The notes beneath the pieces are model-generated. The model ran no database searches and was not told where the DNA came from. It was given only the letters and a program-made list of their open reading frames with translations. Below are positions 7,388 through 15,093 of a DNA stretch of 34,801 nucleotides, in pieces. Within the stretch, counting starts at the first letter, position 1. Each line of letters begins with the position of its first letter. Origin of the DNA: Bacteroidota bacterium (GTDB taxonomy: Bacteria > Bacteroidota > Ignavibacteria > UBA10030); contig JADGQA010000009.1 in NCBI GenBank assembly GCA_017882185.1, positions 1 through 34,801 on the forward strand. Direction: 5' to 3'. Both the position numbers and the translations under genes were made by a program.

Positions 7388-8716
7388 TCAGCAGGAAACG
7401 TGCGCGCCAAACAACGTCGCTGAATTTGCCCGCTCAATGCGGACGTGAATATAATCCCCCGCCCCAAAGCCGTTCTTGGGAAACACCACCATCTTGTTCG
7501 TCTCGGTACGACCACAATACTCACTCGTTGATTTCCTGCTCTCCCCTTCAACCAGCACTTCGACTGTGCCGCCGACCATTGTTCGGTTCTTGCGAAAAGA
7601 AATTTCACGCTGCACGTCGATAATCTCGTTGAGGCGCTCTACTTTCAACTCCTCCGGTACATCGTCAGCCATGTTCCACGCTTTCGTGTTTTCGCGTGGG
7701 GAGTACTTGAACGTAAACGCACCATCGTATCCGACTTCCTTCAAAAGTTCGATCGTCGTTCGATGATCCTCCGCCGTTTCTGTGGGAAAGCCGGCAATAA
7801 TATCGGTCGAAAGGCTGACACCGGGAATTGTCTGCTTGATTTTGCCGACGAGTTTCAGATAGTGTTCGGCCGAGTAGGTTCGGTTCATCAACTCCAGAAC
7901 CCGGTCTGAACCCGACTGGACCGGGAGATGGATATAGTTGCACACATTGGAGTTCTGCACTATCGTATCGATGAGCTTGTCGGACATATCCTGAGGATGG
8001 GAAGTCGTAAAGCGGATCCTCATGCTCTTATCAACCTTTGCCACAGCGGCGAGCAAATCGGCGAAATCCCACGACTGATCGAGGTAAGAATTCACGTTCT
8101 GACCGAGAAGCGTAACTTCCTTGAATCCACGTTTCGAAAGGTCTTCCACTTCCCGCACTATGCTTGCCAAGGAACGGCTTCGCTCCCGACCGCGGGTAAA
8201 CGGGACGACACAGAAGGTGCAGAACTTGTCGCAACCTCGCATGACCGAAATCCATGCACTGATGCCGTCCGCACGAAACGGAATGATATCGTCGTAATTC
8301 TCGACGCGCGAGAGCCTTACGGCAATGCCTCGCTCTCCCGCAACAGCGTTGTCGACAAGTTTTGGAAGATTTCGATATTCGTCGGGTCCCACCACGAGAT
8401 CCACAAAGCTCTCACTTTCCATCAAATCCTTGCGCAGTCGCTCTGCCATGCATCCAAGCACCCCCACAATCACCCCGGGATTGGCTTTCTTCAAATGCTT
8501 GAAATCGCCGAGCCGGCCATAGACACGCGCTTCCGCGTTTTCCCTGACAGCGCATGTGTTCACGAATATGACATCCGCCTGATCAAGGGTAGGGGTCTGC
8601 ACAAAGCCAGCGGTCGACATAATGCTCGTTACTACCTCGCTATCGGCCACGTTCATCTGGCAACCGTAGGTTTCGATGTAGAAATTCTTATTTTCTCCAA
8701 TCGCACTTGTAATCAT
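7388..8716 (-). CDS. miaB: tRNA-2-methylthio-N6-dimethylallyladenosine synthase
   Basis: Radical SAM methylthiotransferase of 442 residues that adds the 2-methylthio group to i6A37 of tRNAs reading UNN codons. Domains in order: an N-terminal MTTase domain with cluster cysteines in YGCQMN (Cys19), NTCAVRE and LGCMAERL; a radical SAM domain with CDKFCTFC (Cys162, Cys166, Cys169) followed by PFTRGRERSR; and a C-terminal TRAM domain (TVEVLVEG...). All six cluster cysteines are present. The TTG at 8749 would give 11 more residues, but it lies in the predicted -35 element, so ATG 8716 is chosen. The message is then leaderless or nearly so, because the -10 box ends eight bases before the ATG. It is the first gene of the leftward cluster. 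Confidence 0.95.
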   Translation of the reverse strand: MITSAIGENKNFYIETYGCQMNVADSEVVTSIMSTAGFVQTPTLDQADVIFVNTCAVRENAEARVYGRLGDFKHLKKANPGVIVGVLGCMAERLRKDLMESESFVDLVVGPDEYRNLPKLVDNAVAGERGIAVRLSRVENYDDIIPFRADGISAWISVMRGCDKFCTFCVVPFTRGRERSRSLASIVREVEDLSKRGFKEVTLLGQNVNSYLDQSWDFADLLAAVAKVDKSMRIRFTTSHPQDMSDKLIDTIVQNSNVCNYIHLPVQSGSDRVLELMNRTYSAEHYLKLVGKIKQTIPGVSLSTDIIAGFPTETAEDHRTTIELLKEVGYDGAFTFKYSPRENTKAWNMADDVPEELKVERLNEIIDVQREISFRKNRTMVGGTVEVLVEGESRKSTSEYCGRTETNKMVVFPKNGFGAGDYIHVRIERANSATLFGAHVSC

Positions 8717-8724
8717 TCCGTTGA

Positions 8725-8753
8725 AATATAGTGAAAGAATGTCAGTCAAACAA
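8725..8753 (-). promoter_or_regulatory. Predicted miaB promoter
   Basis: On the minus strand TTGTTT (8748-8753) and TATATT (8725-8730) are separated by exactly 17 bases. The start of transcription should fall at about 8718, one to three bases before the ATG at 8716, so the messenger would have almost no leader. Confidence 0.55.
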
Positions 8754-8764
8754 TTGCGGGTAAT

Positions 8765-8776
8765 GAGATTAATCTC
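8765..8776. promoter_or_regulatory. 12-bp perfect palindrome, possible operator
   Basis: GAGATTAATCTC is a perfect palindrome without a loop, which suits a dimeric DNA-binding protein better than an RNA hairpin. It lies 12 bases upstream of the miaB -35 element and about 100 bases upstream of the pta promoter, in the divergent region. No regulator is identified. Confidence 0.3.
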
Positions 8777-8876
8777 TTTTAATATTTAGGGTTTTCTCGA
8801 TATTTGGAACCCGAAGGCTTGGTGTGGTTGACAAATAGTCAGTGCATCCTTGCACCGTCAGCTGCAATAATAGAAA

Positions 8877-8905
8877 TTGATTGAAACATGAACCTATGGT
8901 ATATT
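8877..8905 (+). promoter_or_regulatory. Predicted pta promoter
   Basis: TTGATT (8877-8882), a 17-base spacer and TATATT (8900-8905) form a good sigma-70-type promoter. Transcription would start near 8912, leaving a leader of about 78 bases before the pta ATG at 8990. No Shine-Dalgarno sequence is evident directly before that ATG. Confidence 0.55.
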
Positions 8906-8989
8906 ATTCATGCAGGTTTCGCTCAATAACCAACCGTGACTTGAAACACTGTCCAAGATCCATTCCCACACAATACCACTGAGACAACC

Positions 8990-9970
8990 ATGAAAAACTT
9001 ACTCGATGAAATAAAAGGAAAAGCCATAAAATTGAAACGACATATTGTTCTTCCTGACGCAACAGATGAGCGCGCAATTCGGGCAGCACGGATTTGCGTC
9101 GATGAGGGTCTGGCCACAATTTCTCTCATCGGGGATGAGAACGAGATACAGGGTAAGGCGAAGCAGATTGCAATCAGCCTCGATAAGGTTCGAATTGTTG
9201 ATCCGTCCAAATCAGAAAAGCTGAGCGATTTTTCCCATGTCTACTACAACTTACGCAAAGCCAAAGGTCTTCAGTTCGAAGAAGCACAGAAGGCCATGAA
9301 ACGTCCTCTCTTCTTCGGTGCGATGATGGTACACGAAGGGATCGCCGATGGAAGTGTTGCCGGATCTCTTTCAACCACGGGCGACGTTTTGAGAGCTGGG
9401 ATTCAAATCATCGGAGTGGCCGACGGAATCAATATTGTCTCCAGCTTTTTTCTGATGATATTTCCATACACCACATATACGTTTGCTGACTGTGCGGTGG
9501 TTCCCGATCCTGACGCCGATCAACTGGCCGATATTGCAATCGCATCCGCTGAAAACCACACGAAGTTGACCGGCGAAGAGGCGCGGGTGGCCATGCTTTC
9601 ATTCTCCACGAAAGGCAGTGCACAACATCCCGATGTCGAAAAGGTTCAAAAGGCAACCGCGATCATCAAGAAGAAGAAACCCAGCCTGAATGTGGATGGT
9701 GAGCTTCAGCTCGATGCTGCTATTGTTCCCTCCGTTGCCCAACACAAGGCCCCGGGCAGCTCCGTCGCGGGAAGTGCCAATGTTCTGATTTTTCCCGATC
9801 TGAATTCCGGAAATATTGGCTACAAGCTTGCCCAACGCATGGCAAATGCGGAGGCGATCGGCCCCGTGGTCCAGGGTCTGAAGAAGCCTGCGTTTGACCT
9901 ATCCCGTGGCTGTAGCGTTAGCGACATCGTCAACGTCATTGCCATCAATGCTGTCGTCGGAGCTGTTTAG
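8990..9970 (+). CDS. pta: Phosphate acetyltransferase (short form)
   Basis: Enzyme of 326 residues interconverting acetyl-CoA and acetyl phosphate in the cytoplasm. It is the short form consisting of the PTA/PTB domain alone, without the DRTGG-type regulatory region of the long enterobacterial type. Diagnostic segments are RHIVLPDATDERAIRAA at the N-terminus, GSVAGSLSTTGDVLRAG in the middle, LSFSTKGSAQHPDVEKV, GELQLDAAIVP, and PGSSVAGSANVLIFPDLNSG near the end. The partner acetate kinase gene is not in this window. It has its own promoter upstream and a possible terminator downstream, so it looks monocistronic. A phosphate butyryltransferase is less likely given the STTGDV and PDLNSGNIGYK motifs. 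Confidence 0.93.
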   Translation: MKNLLDEIKGKAIKLKRHIVLPDATDERAIRAARICVDEGLATISLIGDENEIQGKAKQIAISLDKVRIVDPSKSEKLSDFSHVYYNLRKAKGLQFEEAQKAMKRPLFFGAMMVHEGIADGSVAGSLSTTGDVLRAGIQIIGVADGINIVSSFFLMIFPYTTYTFADCAVVPDPDADQLADIAIASAENHTKLTGEEARVAMLSFSTKGSAQHPDVEKVQKATAIIKKKKPSLNVDGELQLDAAIVPSVAQHKAPGSSVAGSANVLIFPDLNSGNIGYKLAQRMANAEAIGPVVQGLKKPAFDLSRGCSVSDIVNVIAINAVVGAV

Positions 9971-9993
9971 CCACCGCATTCAAATAACGAAGA

Positions 9994-10038
9994 AGGGTGG
10001 GTTTCTGTGAGTGGGATTTGTAACTCGCCCTACTTTTT
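9994..10038 (+). terminator. Possible pta terminator
   Basis: AGGGTGGG (9994-10001) can pair with CTCGCCCT (10024-10031) through two G-U pairs; a five-T run follows at 10034-10038. The loop is long (22 bases), so the call is weak. Confidence 0.35.
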
Positions 10039-10153
10039 GTTACCATTTTGCAATGTCTCATGATTTTGAAGACAAGGTACGGGAAACGGCATTCCATCCA
10101 TTCAGGGTTTCCTTGTGCTTCTATACCAGAATAGTTCAAACCCTTCGAGTGCT

Positions 10154-12619
10154 ATGAAAAAGAAAACGTTGCGTCCTCCCCATCGATCACTCAAACCGGC
10201 TCTGAAGCACCTTCCGGTACCACCCGAAAAACTCCGTTGGCAGTGTGATCCCAAGTCCTTGAAAGTGAAATCCACTGATGATGTCGTCCCCTCGCGGGAA
10301 ATCATCGGACAGGAGCGTGCTCTGCGTGCACTCCGCGTGGGACTGGAAATGAACCATTTCGGCTACAACATATTTGTAACGGGACTTTCGGGAACAGGCC
10401 GAACGACCACGATCAAGCGTATGCTCCAGGATTTTGAGCAGAAACAATCCGATCTCCTGGATCATTGCTATGTCAACAACTTCAAGAATCCGGACAACCC
10501 GCTGGTAATATCCCTTCCTGCAGGTCAAGGGCGCGCTTTGAAGCAGGATATGGACAGTTTCATGAAGGATTTGTTACGAGACATCCCAGCAGTTTACGAG
10601 AGCCAGCGGTTCCAACAGGAGAGGAAGATCCTCCTGCAGCATTTCCAGGACAGACAAAAGAGTGTCCTGCAAGACTTTGAAAAAAAAGTCAAGGAACGCG
10701 GATTTGACCTCGTGCAAGTGCAGGTGGGTAATGTGATGCGGCCGGATATCGTACCGGTTGTGAACAATAATCCCACGAATCTCGACCAGGTGGAGCAACT
10801 CGTCCAGAAAGGTGAGTATACCAAAGAGCAATATCAGGTGCTTCGTGAAACGCAGGCAGATCTGGAAAAGCAGATGACGAATGTCTTCCGGGAGCTGCGC
10901 AACATCGAAAAGAAGGTTCAGCAGTCGCTCACGGAACTCGAAGACAAGCTCATTATGCCGGTGGTCAAAGAATTCATCGCCATCATCCGGGCGACATATG
11001 ATAGTGAGAAGGTGCATTCGTACCTCAATGACGTGACGGACTATATCCGACAACATCTCGACCGTTTCCGAAAACAGCAACCACAGCCTGCTGCTGAAGA
11101 TACTGAGGAACCGGAAGAGGATAATTACATTGAGTTCCAGGTCAATGTCCTGGTGGATAATTCCGAAGAACGACATAATCCAATTATCATTGAGACGAAC
11201 CCAAGGTTCAAGAACATCTTCGGAACGATCGATCGCGAGCTCGACAAGGCCGGCGTCTGGCGAACGGATTTCACAAAAATCAAAGCCGGATCATTGTTGA
11301 AAGCGGACGGTGGTTATCTTGTCCTGAATGCTCTTGACACACTTATCGAGCCCGGTGTTTGGCAGGATTTGAAACGAACGCTTCGCACAGGAAAGATTGA
11401 GATTCATACGTACGAGACAATGTACGGCTTTGCCCCGACCGCTATGAAACCCGAGGCAATCGACATTCACGTCAAGGTGATCATCATCGGAGAGACGGAC
11501 CTCTATTATCTTCTCTATTACCGCGACGAAGATTTCAAGAAAATATTCAAAATCCGCGCCGATTTCGACTTCGAGATGTTGAAGAATGCCAACGCGATCA
11601 ACCAGTACATGCGGTTCATCAAGATGCTTTGCGACGACGAACATTTGCGACCATTCAGTGCGACCGCATTGGCACAGATCATCGAGTTTGGTGTCAGGCT
11701 TGCAGGGCAGCAGAAAAAGATATCGACAAGATTCAACATCATCGCGGACGTGGCCCGTGAGGCCAATTACTGGGCTTCGAAAGCCAAATCGACCGTCGTG
11801 AGCGGCAAGGAAATTGAGAAAGCAATCGAAGAGCGCGTGTATCGTGTCAAACTTGTGGAGGACAAGTTGCAGGAGATGATCGTCGACGGGTCGATTATGA
11901 TCGATATGACAGGGGCTGTGGTGGGCCAGGTCAATGGATTGTCGGTGTTTGAGGTGGGCGAACATGCATTCGGGAAACCGTCGCGGATCACCGCGAAGAC
12001 TTCCCTGGGGAGATCGGGGATCATTAACATCGAGCGAGAGGCGGAGTTGAGCGGACCGACTCACACCAAGGGCGTTGCCATCATCAGCGGATACTTTCGC
12101 AGCAGGTTCGCCCAGAAGAAACCCTTGGTTGTCGATGCCAGTGTTGCGTTCGAACAGTCGTACGGCGGTATCGACGGAGACAGTGCGTCTTCAACCGAAA
12201 TCTACGCGATTCTCTCAAGTCTTTCTGGGGTTCCCCTCCGCCAGGAAATTGCAGTCACCGGTTCGGTCAATCAGAAGGGAGAAATACAACCCATCGGAGG
12301 TGTGAACCTCAAAATAGAAGGGTTCTACGACGTTTGCAGAGCCGTGGGCCTGACCGGACGCCAGGGAGTGATGATTCCCGAAAAGAATATCCCCGACCTG
12401 ATGTTACGAGAGGATGTCATCGCTGCTATCCGACGAAAGAAGTTTCACGTGTATTCTGTTCGTACGATCGATGAAGGCATTGAGATTCTCAGCGGAGTTA
12501 AAGCCGGAAAACAGCGTCCAGACGGGGCATTTGAACCTGAGACCGTCAGTTTCATGGCGGCAGAGAAATTGCATGAATATGCCGACGCCTGGCGCGAATT
12601 CGAGGCTGCGCGCAAATAG
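10154..12619 (+). CDS. Lon-like ATP-dependent protease (LonB-like, AAA_32 type)
   Basis: Cytoplasmic Lon-related protease of 821 residues. The N-terminal AAA part contains VPSREIIGQERALRALRVG and a nucleotide-binding loop GLSGTGRTTT, where Arg replaces the usual Walker Lys, as is normal in this subfamily. A helical insertion (about 150-330) rich in Glu, Gln and Lys follows, then the second AAA half with GGYLVLNALDTL. The C-terminal Lon protease domain has both catalytic residues: Ser677 in DGDSASS and Lys720 in GGVNLKIEG. Residues 600-650 hold AHTKGVAIISGY-like Lon strands. ATG 10154 is chosen over the TTG at 10115 because the basic start MKKKTLRPPHR fits. It lies between pta and an outer-membrane gene with no obvious functional link. 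Confidence 0.92.
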   Translation: MKKKTLRPPHRSLKPALKHLPVPPEKLRWQCDPKSLKVKSTDDVVPSREIIGQERALRALRVGLEMNHFGYNIFVTGLSGTGRTTTIKRMLQDFEQKQSDLLDHCYVNNFKNPDNPLVISLPAGQGRALKQDMDSFMKDLLRDIPAVYESQRFQQERKILLQHFQDRQKSVLQDFEKKVKERGFDLVQVQVGNVMRPDIVPVVNNNPTNLDQVEQLVQKGEYTKEQYQVLRETQADLEKQMTNVFRELRNIEKKVQQSLTELEDKLIMPVVKEFIAIIRATYDSEKVHSYLNDVTDYIRQHLDRFRKQQPQPAAEDTEEPEEDNYIEFQVNVLVDNSEERHNPIIIETNPRFKNIFGTIDRELDKAGVWRTDFTKIKAGSLLKADGGYLVLNALDTLIEPGVWQDLKRTLRTGKIEIHTYETMYGFAPTAMKPEAIDIHVKVIIIGETDLYYLLYYRDEDFKKIFKIRADFDFEMLKNANAINQYMRFIKMLCDDEHLRPFSATALAQIIEFGVRLAGQQKKISTRFNIIADVAREANYWASKAKSTVVSGKEIEKAIEERVYRVKLVEDKLQEMIVDGSIMIDMTGAVVGQVNGLSVFEVGEHAFGKPSRITAKTSLGRSGIINIEREAELSGPTHTKGVAIISGYFRSRFAQKKPLVVDASVAFEQSYGGIDGDSASSTEIYAILSSLSGVPLRQEIAVTGSVNQKGEIQPIGGVNLKIEGFYDVCRAVGLTGRQGVMIPEKNIPDLMLREDVIAAIRRKKFHVYSVRTIDEGIEILSGVKAGKQRPDGAFEPETVSFMAAEKLHEYADAWREFEAARK

Positions 12620-12667
12620 CGAAACTTTCCTTATGTTGTCTTCGTCCTTGAGCAAGGAGGGATTTCC

Positions 12668-13282
12668 ATGAAATATTTCATAATCTTTACCTTTCTATTC
12701 TCCGGCATTGTCTTCGCTCAGAACCCTCATCGGCCATCCTTCGCTCCCATGGTAGGAGTCACCCACTACGTTCTCGATAATCAGGCAATCACGGGACCGA
12801 CGATGGGCTTGCGATTCCTTACCCGTGAATTTTCTTCCAGCAGGTTCAGCTTATTCGCAGGTGCTACGCTGAAGCAAAACGGTTTCGGATACTATCGCAC
12901 GGAGCCATTCATCTATTCTGAGGAATCGCAACCGTACCGTCTTCAACCTCCCGTCTATAATGGCGCAATCCGTGCGTCTCGTTTCGCTTTCGGACTTGCA
13001 TTCGCGGGGTTTGACTGGCGTACCTATCTTGCCGATGGAAGCGTGCGACCCTACGTGGGTGTCGGTGCGCAAATGGTGAGCTGGTCTTCGAGCAGCACCT
13101 GGACGGGCACGATTATGCCCACGGCAAACGCCGGTCTCGATGTTCATCTGTCTTCCGGATTCAGTGCGTTTGCGGAGAGCCAATACGCTTTCGGGATGCC
13201 CACACTGTTCGGTTCCCGTTCTTCAAGTCTTGAGAACCTCTTCTCTTTCGGGGTTGGTGTAAACTTCGTGCCCCAGTGGTAA
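12668..13282 (+). CDS. Small outer-membrane beta-barrel protein
   Basis: Exported protein of 204 residues. The signal peptide is clear (MKYFIIFTFLFSGIVFA, then Gln). The mature part alternates hydrophobic and polar residues with many aromatics (FGLAFAGFDWRTYL, YVGVGAQMVSW, GFSAFAESQYAFG) and ends in FGVGVNFVPQW, a final strand closing with an aromatic residue as in outer-membrane barrels. About eight strands seem possible. The start is firm: a full AAGGAGG at 12654-12660 stands seven bases before the ATG. It follows the Lon-like gene by 48 bases and may be co-transcribed with it. A strong terminator lies downstream. No ligand or enzymatic function can be inferred. Confidence 0.75.
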   Translation: MKYFIIFTFLFSGIVFAQNPHRPSFAPMVGVTHYVLDNQAITGPTMGLRFLTREFSSSRFSLFAGATLKQNGFGYYRTEPFIYSEESQPYRLQPPVYNGAIRASRFAFGLAFAGFDWRTYLADGSVRPYVGVGAQMVSWSSSSTWTGTIMPTANAGLDVHLSSGFSAFAESQYAFGMPTLFGSRSSSLENLFSFGVGVNFVPQW

Positions 13283-13313
13283 TGTTCCAGTAGCGATTTG
13301 TCGTTCGTCACAC

Positions 13314-13347
13314 AAATTCCCTTCGGGGTTCCGATCGGGGATTTTTT
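13314..13347 (+). terminator. Rho-independent terminator
   Basis: AAATTCCC (13314-13321) pairs with GGGGATTT (one G-T pair), and the loop holds an inner TCGG/CCGA stem. A six-T run closes it (13342-13347). It ends the barrel-protein transcript just ahead of the channel promoter. Confidence 0.8.
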
Positions 13348-13358
13348 GTTTCATTTTC

Positions 13359-13367
13359 TGCTATATT
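13359..13367 (+). promoter_or_regulatory. Extended -10 promoter of the K+ channel gene
   Basis: TGCTATATT is an extended -10 element (TGnTATATT). No good -35 is seen. A start 7 bases after the -10 falls at 13374, exactly the GTG initiation codon, so a leaderless transcript is predicted. Confidence 0.45.
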
Positions 13368-13373
13368 TCCCCC

Positions 13374-14402
13374 GTGGAATTTAAAACCTCTTTTTCGGAG
13401 ATGGACCAGACCGTACGAAGGGCTTTTCAACTCTCCGGACTCCTCCTCTCCATTTTGTGTGCAGGCGTGTTGGGATATCACTACATCGAAGGTTGGCCGC
13501 TCTTCGATTCGCTGTACATGACAGTGATTACGCTCGCCACTGTGGGGTACGGCGAAACACATCCTCTTTCGTTACCCGGTCGCGCGTTCACGATGTTCCT
13601 CATCCTGGGGGGCATGAGTATTATCTTCTATGCCATAACGGAGATCACGACTTTCGTGATCGAAGGTGAGATGACCGGCATTATAAGGAGACGACGAATG
13701 AATCGACAGATCAACAAACTGAAAAACCACTATATCCTGTGTGGAGCCGGAAGAAGCGGATCTCATGTTTTGAATGAGCTTCGCAAAACGGGACGCAATT
13801 GCGTTGTCATCGAAAAGGATCCGGAAAAGGTCAGGCATCTTTTGAGCGAGCACGTACCCGTCGTCGAAGGCGAGGCAACGGAGGATCATGTGCTGCGATC
13901 AGCCGGGATCGAACGTGCTGCCGGACTCGTGAGCGCATTACCCAACGACAAAGATAATCTTTTCGTCGTCATTACAGCGCGGGGATTGAACCCATCCCTC
14001 CGGATTGTCTCCAAAGTGGAGGAAATTGCCGCGCGCGATAAATTCCTTCGGAGTGGCGCAAATACTGCAGTCTCGGCAAATTTCATCGGTGGTATGCGGA
14101 TGGCTTCCGAGCTCATTCGACCAGCCACCGTCTCCTTCCTCGATACGATGTTGTATGGAACCCCTTCATTGCGGGTCGATGAGGTGGTTATCGCATCCTC
14201 TTCCAAGTACATCGGCACGTCTCTCGATCGGTGCGAACCGCTCCGGACATCCGGCGTCGTTCTTGTCTCGCTCAAAGACGACAGTAAGGATGGATTTCGA
14301 TTCAACCCCGCACTGGATACGCGCCTTAAGTCGGGCGACACACTCATCATCATTGGTGATCGCCCTCAAATTGAACACCTCAGAAATGGGTTGAACGGTT
14401 GA
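13374..14402 (+). CDS. Two-span potassium channel with RCK (TrkA-N/TrkA-C) domains
   Basis: Inner-membrane K+ channel subunit of 342 residues, of the Kch/MthK-like class. A first span (about 21-40) and a pore helix with the selectivity filter TVGYGETHP (near residue 55) precede a second span (about 70-92). A basic linker (RRRRMNRQ) joins an RCK domain whose Rossmann loop is GAGRSG (124-129) with an acidic residue at the end of strand 2 (VVIEKD). A TrkA-C-like domain fills the last 80 residues. Four copies should form the pore, gated by a nucleotide or ion bound to the RCK ring. GTG 13374 is used; the ATG at 13401 has GGAG directly abutting it and would trim the N-terminus by nine residues without affecting the spans. 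Confidence 0.92.
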   Translation: MEFKTSFSEMDQTVRRAFQLSGLLLSILCAGVLGYHYIEGWPLFDSLYMTVITLATVGYGETHPLSLPGRAFTMFLILGGMSIIFYAITEITTFVIEGEMTGIIRRRRMNRQINKLKNHYILCGAGRSGSHVLNELRKTGRNCVVIEKDPEKVRHLLSEHVPVVEGEATEDHVLRSAGIERAAGLVSALPNDKDNLFVVITARGLNPSLRIVSKVEEIAARDKFLRSGANTAVSANFIGGMRMASELIRPATVSFLDTMLYGTPSLRVDEVVIASSSKYIGTSLDRCEPLRTSGVVLVSLKDDSKDGFRFNPALDTRLKSGDTLIIIGDRPQIEHLRNGLNG

Positions 14403-14716
14403 TTCCAGCATTGTGACTTGCCGGGACGATGAGACCGTTCACCAACCGTTCATCTGATGTTTCACAAGCCGTGTACTCCCATTTTTCGGAATTCAGTTCA
14501 AATCGAGAATAAAATGGCCCTCAGCACGGGGATTATCACGACTGTGCCCCGCGGTTCACCCAGCGTTTTGGTCGAGGGTATCTTGGGTGAGTTCAACAGA
14601 GTGATGGGTTAGTTGCAGGTGGGTGCACGTAACAATACGAGATAGGGGCAGAAATAGCGAACGCGGGAAGAAGCTTCCCGCGTTCGATAAGAGATCTTAC
14701 AAGAAGAAGATCTGAA
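14403..14716. other. Intergenic stretch between convergent genes
   Basis: No recognised gene. An open frame from ATG 14457 to TAG 14612 (51 codons) ends in a protein-like segment (PSVLVEGILGEFNRVMG) but has no clear ribosome binding site. The strong hairpin at 14658-14686 is listed separately. No repeat or promoter was identified in the remainder. Confidence 0.4.
14658..14686 (-). terminator. Strong hairpin after the Lys-rich gene
   Basis: CGAACGCGGGAAG (14658-14670) pairs perfectly with CTTCCCGCGTTCG (14674-14686) over 13 base pairs with a three-base loop. On the minus strand it is followed by CTATTTCTG, only a poor T-tract, so termination could be inefficient. It lies 30 bases past the stop at 14717. 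Confidence 0.6.
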
Positions 14717-14944
14717 TTACTTCATTTCCTTCTGCTCTTCTTTCTTCTCCGCTGCTTTCTTGGCTGCCTTCTTGGCTGCTGCCTTCTTGGCTGCTGCTTT
14801 CTTGGCTGCTGCTTTCTTTGTTACCTTCTTCGTCTCTTCCTTCTTTGTCTCCTGCTTCGTCTCGTCTTTCTTCATCTCTTGCGAATACACGGTCGTGCTC
14901 ACGACTGCGAATGCAAGAGCTAACATAATCATCAGCTTCTTCAT
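14717..14944 (-). CDS. Exported Lys/Ala-repeat protein, histone-H1-like tail
   Basis: Small secreted or periplasmic protein of 75 residues. The first 22 residues are a signal peptide (MKKLMIMLALAFAVVSTTVYSQ), followed by a Lys/Glu/Thr segment with the KKEETKK pattern and then a run of KKAAA repeats like those of histone H1 or HctB/AlgP-type proteins. The tail ends in KKEEQKEMK. An H1-like composition with an export signal points to an extracytoplasmic role rather than DNA packaging, but function is unknown. AGGAG (CTCCT at 14953-14957) lies eight bases before the ATG. A good promoter with an AT-rich upstream element precedes it, suggesting high expression. A five-residue tandem repeat in the DNA underlies the KKAAA units. 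Confidence 0.7.
   Translation of the reverse strand: MKKLMIMLALAFAVVSTTVYSQEMKKDETKQETKKEETKKVTKKAAAKKAAAKKAAAKKAAKKAAEKKEEQKEMK
14749..14820. repeat. 15-base tandem repeat within the Lys-rich gene
   Basis: Nearly identical 15-base units of the form TTCTTGGCTGCTGCC/T repeat about four times (plus-strand reading) and encode KKAAA on the minus strand. Such units can expand or contract by slippage, so copy number may vary between strains. Confidence 0.75.
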
Positions 14945-15009
14945 CGTACTATCTCCTAATTAAAATGGTGAATTGTTACGTTGTTTTTGTATCCATTTCT
15001 GGCGGTGTT

Positions 15010-15038
15010 ATGATAGCCAACCCTGCGAGGAAAGTCAA
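15010..15038 (-). promoter_or_regulatory. Predicted promoter of the Lys-rich gene
   Basis: On the minus strand TTGACT (15033-15038), a 17-base spacer and TATCAT (15010-15015) form a good promoter. An AT-rich inverted repeat (15047-15066) lies just upstream and could act as an UP element. The leader is about 59 bases. Confidence 0.6.
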
Positions 15039-15046
15039 TCAATACG

Positions 15047-15066
15047 CAATTAAATTTTCTTAATTG
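15047..15066. repeat. AT-rich inverted repeat upstream of a promoter
   Basis: CAATTAA and TTAATTG flank ATTTTC, a perfect 7-bp inverted repeat. It lies between the end of the aminotransferase gene and the -35 of the Lys-rich gene. It may be an UP element, an operator, or a weak hairpin ending the aminotransferase transcript. Confidence 0.4.
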
Positions 15067-15093
15067 ACAATGCATATACGAGTGGTTGCGCGG

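Noticed and set aside
7928-8731. 267-residue frame opposite miaB
   Set aside because: Shadow of miaB on the other strand; no ribosome binding site or domain.
10385-10420. Missing Walker A lysine in the Lon-like protease
   Set aside because: GxxGTGRT is normal in this LonB-like subfamily, so it is not a defect.
11291-12064. 257-residue frame opposite the Lon-like gene
   Set aside because: Shadow rich in His, Leu, Asp and Arg; the Lon-like gene has all catalytic motifs.
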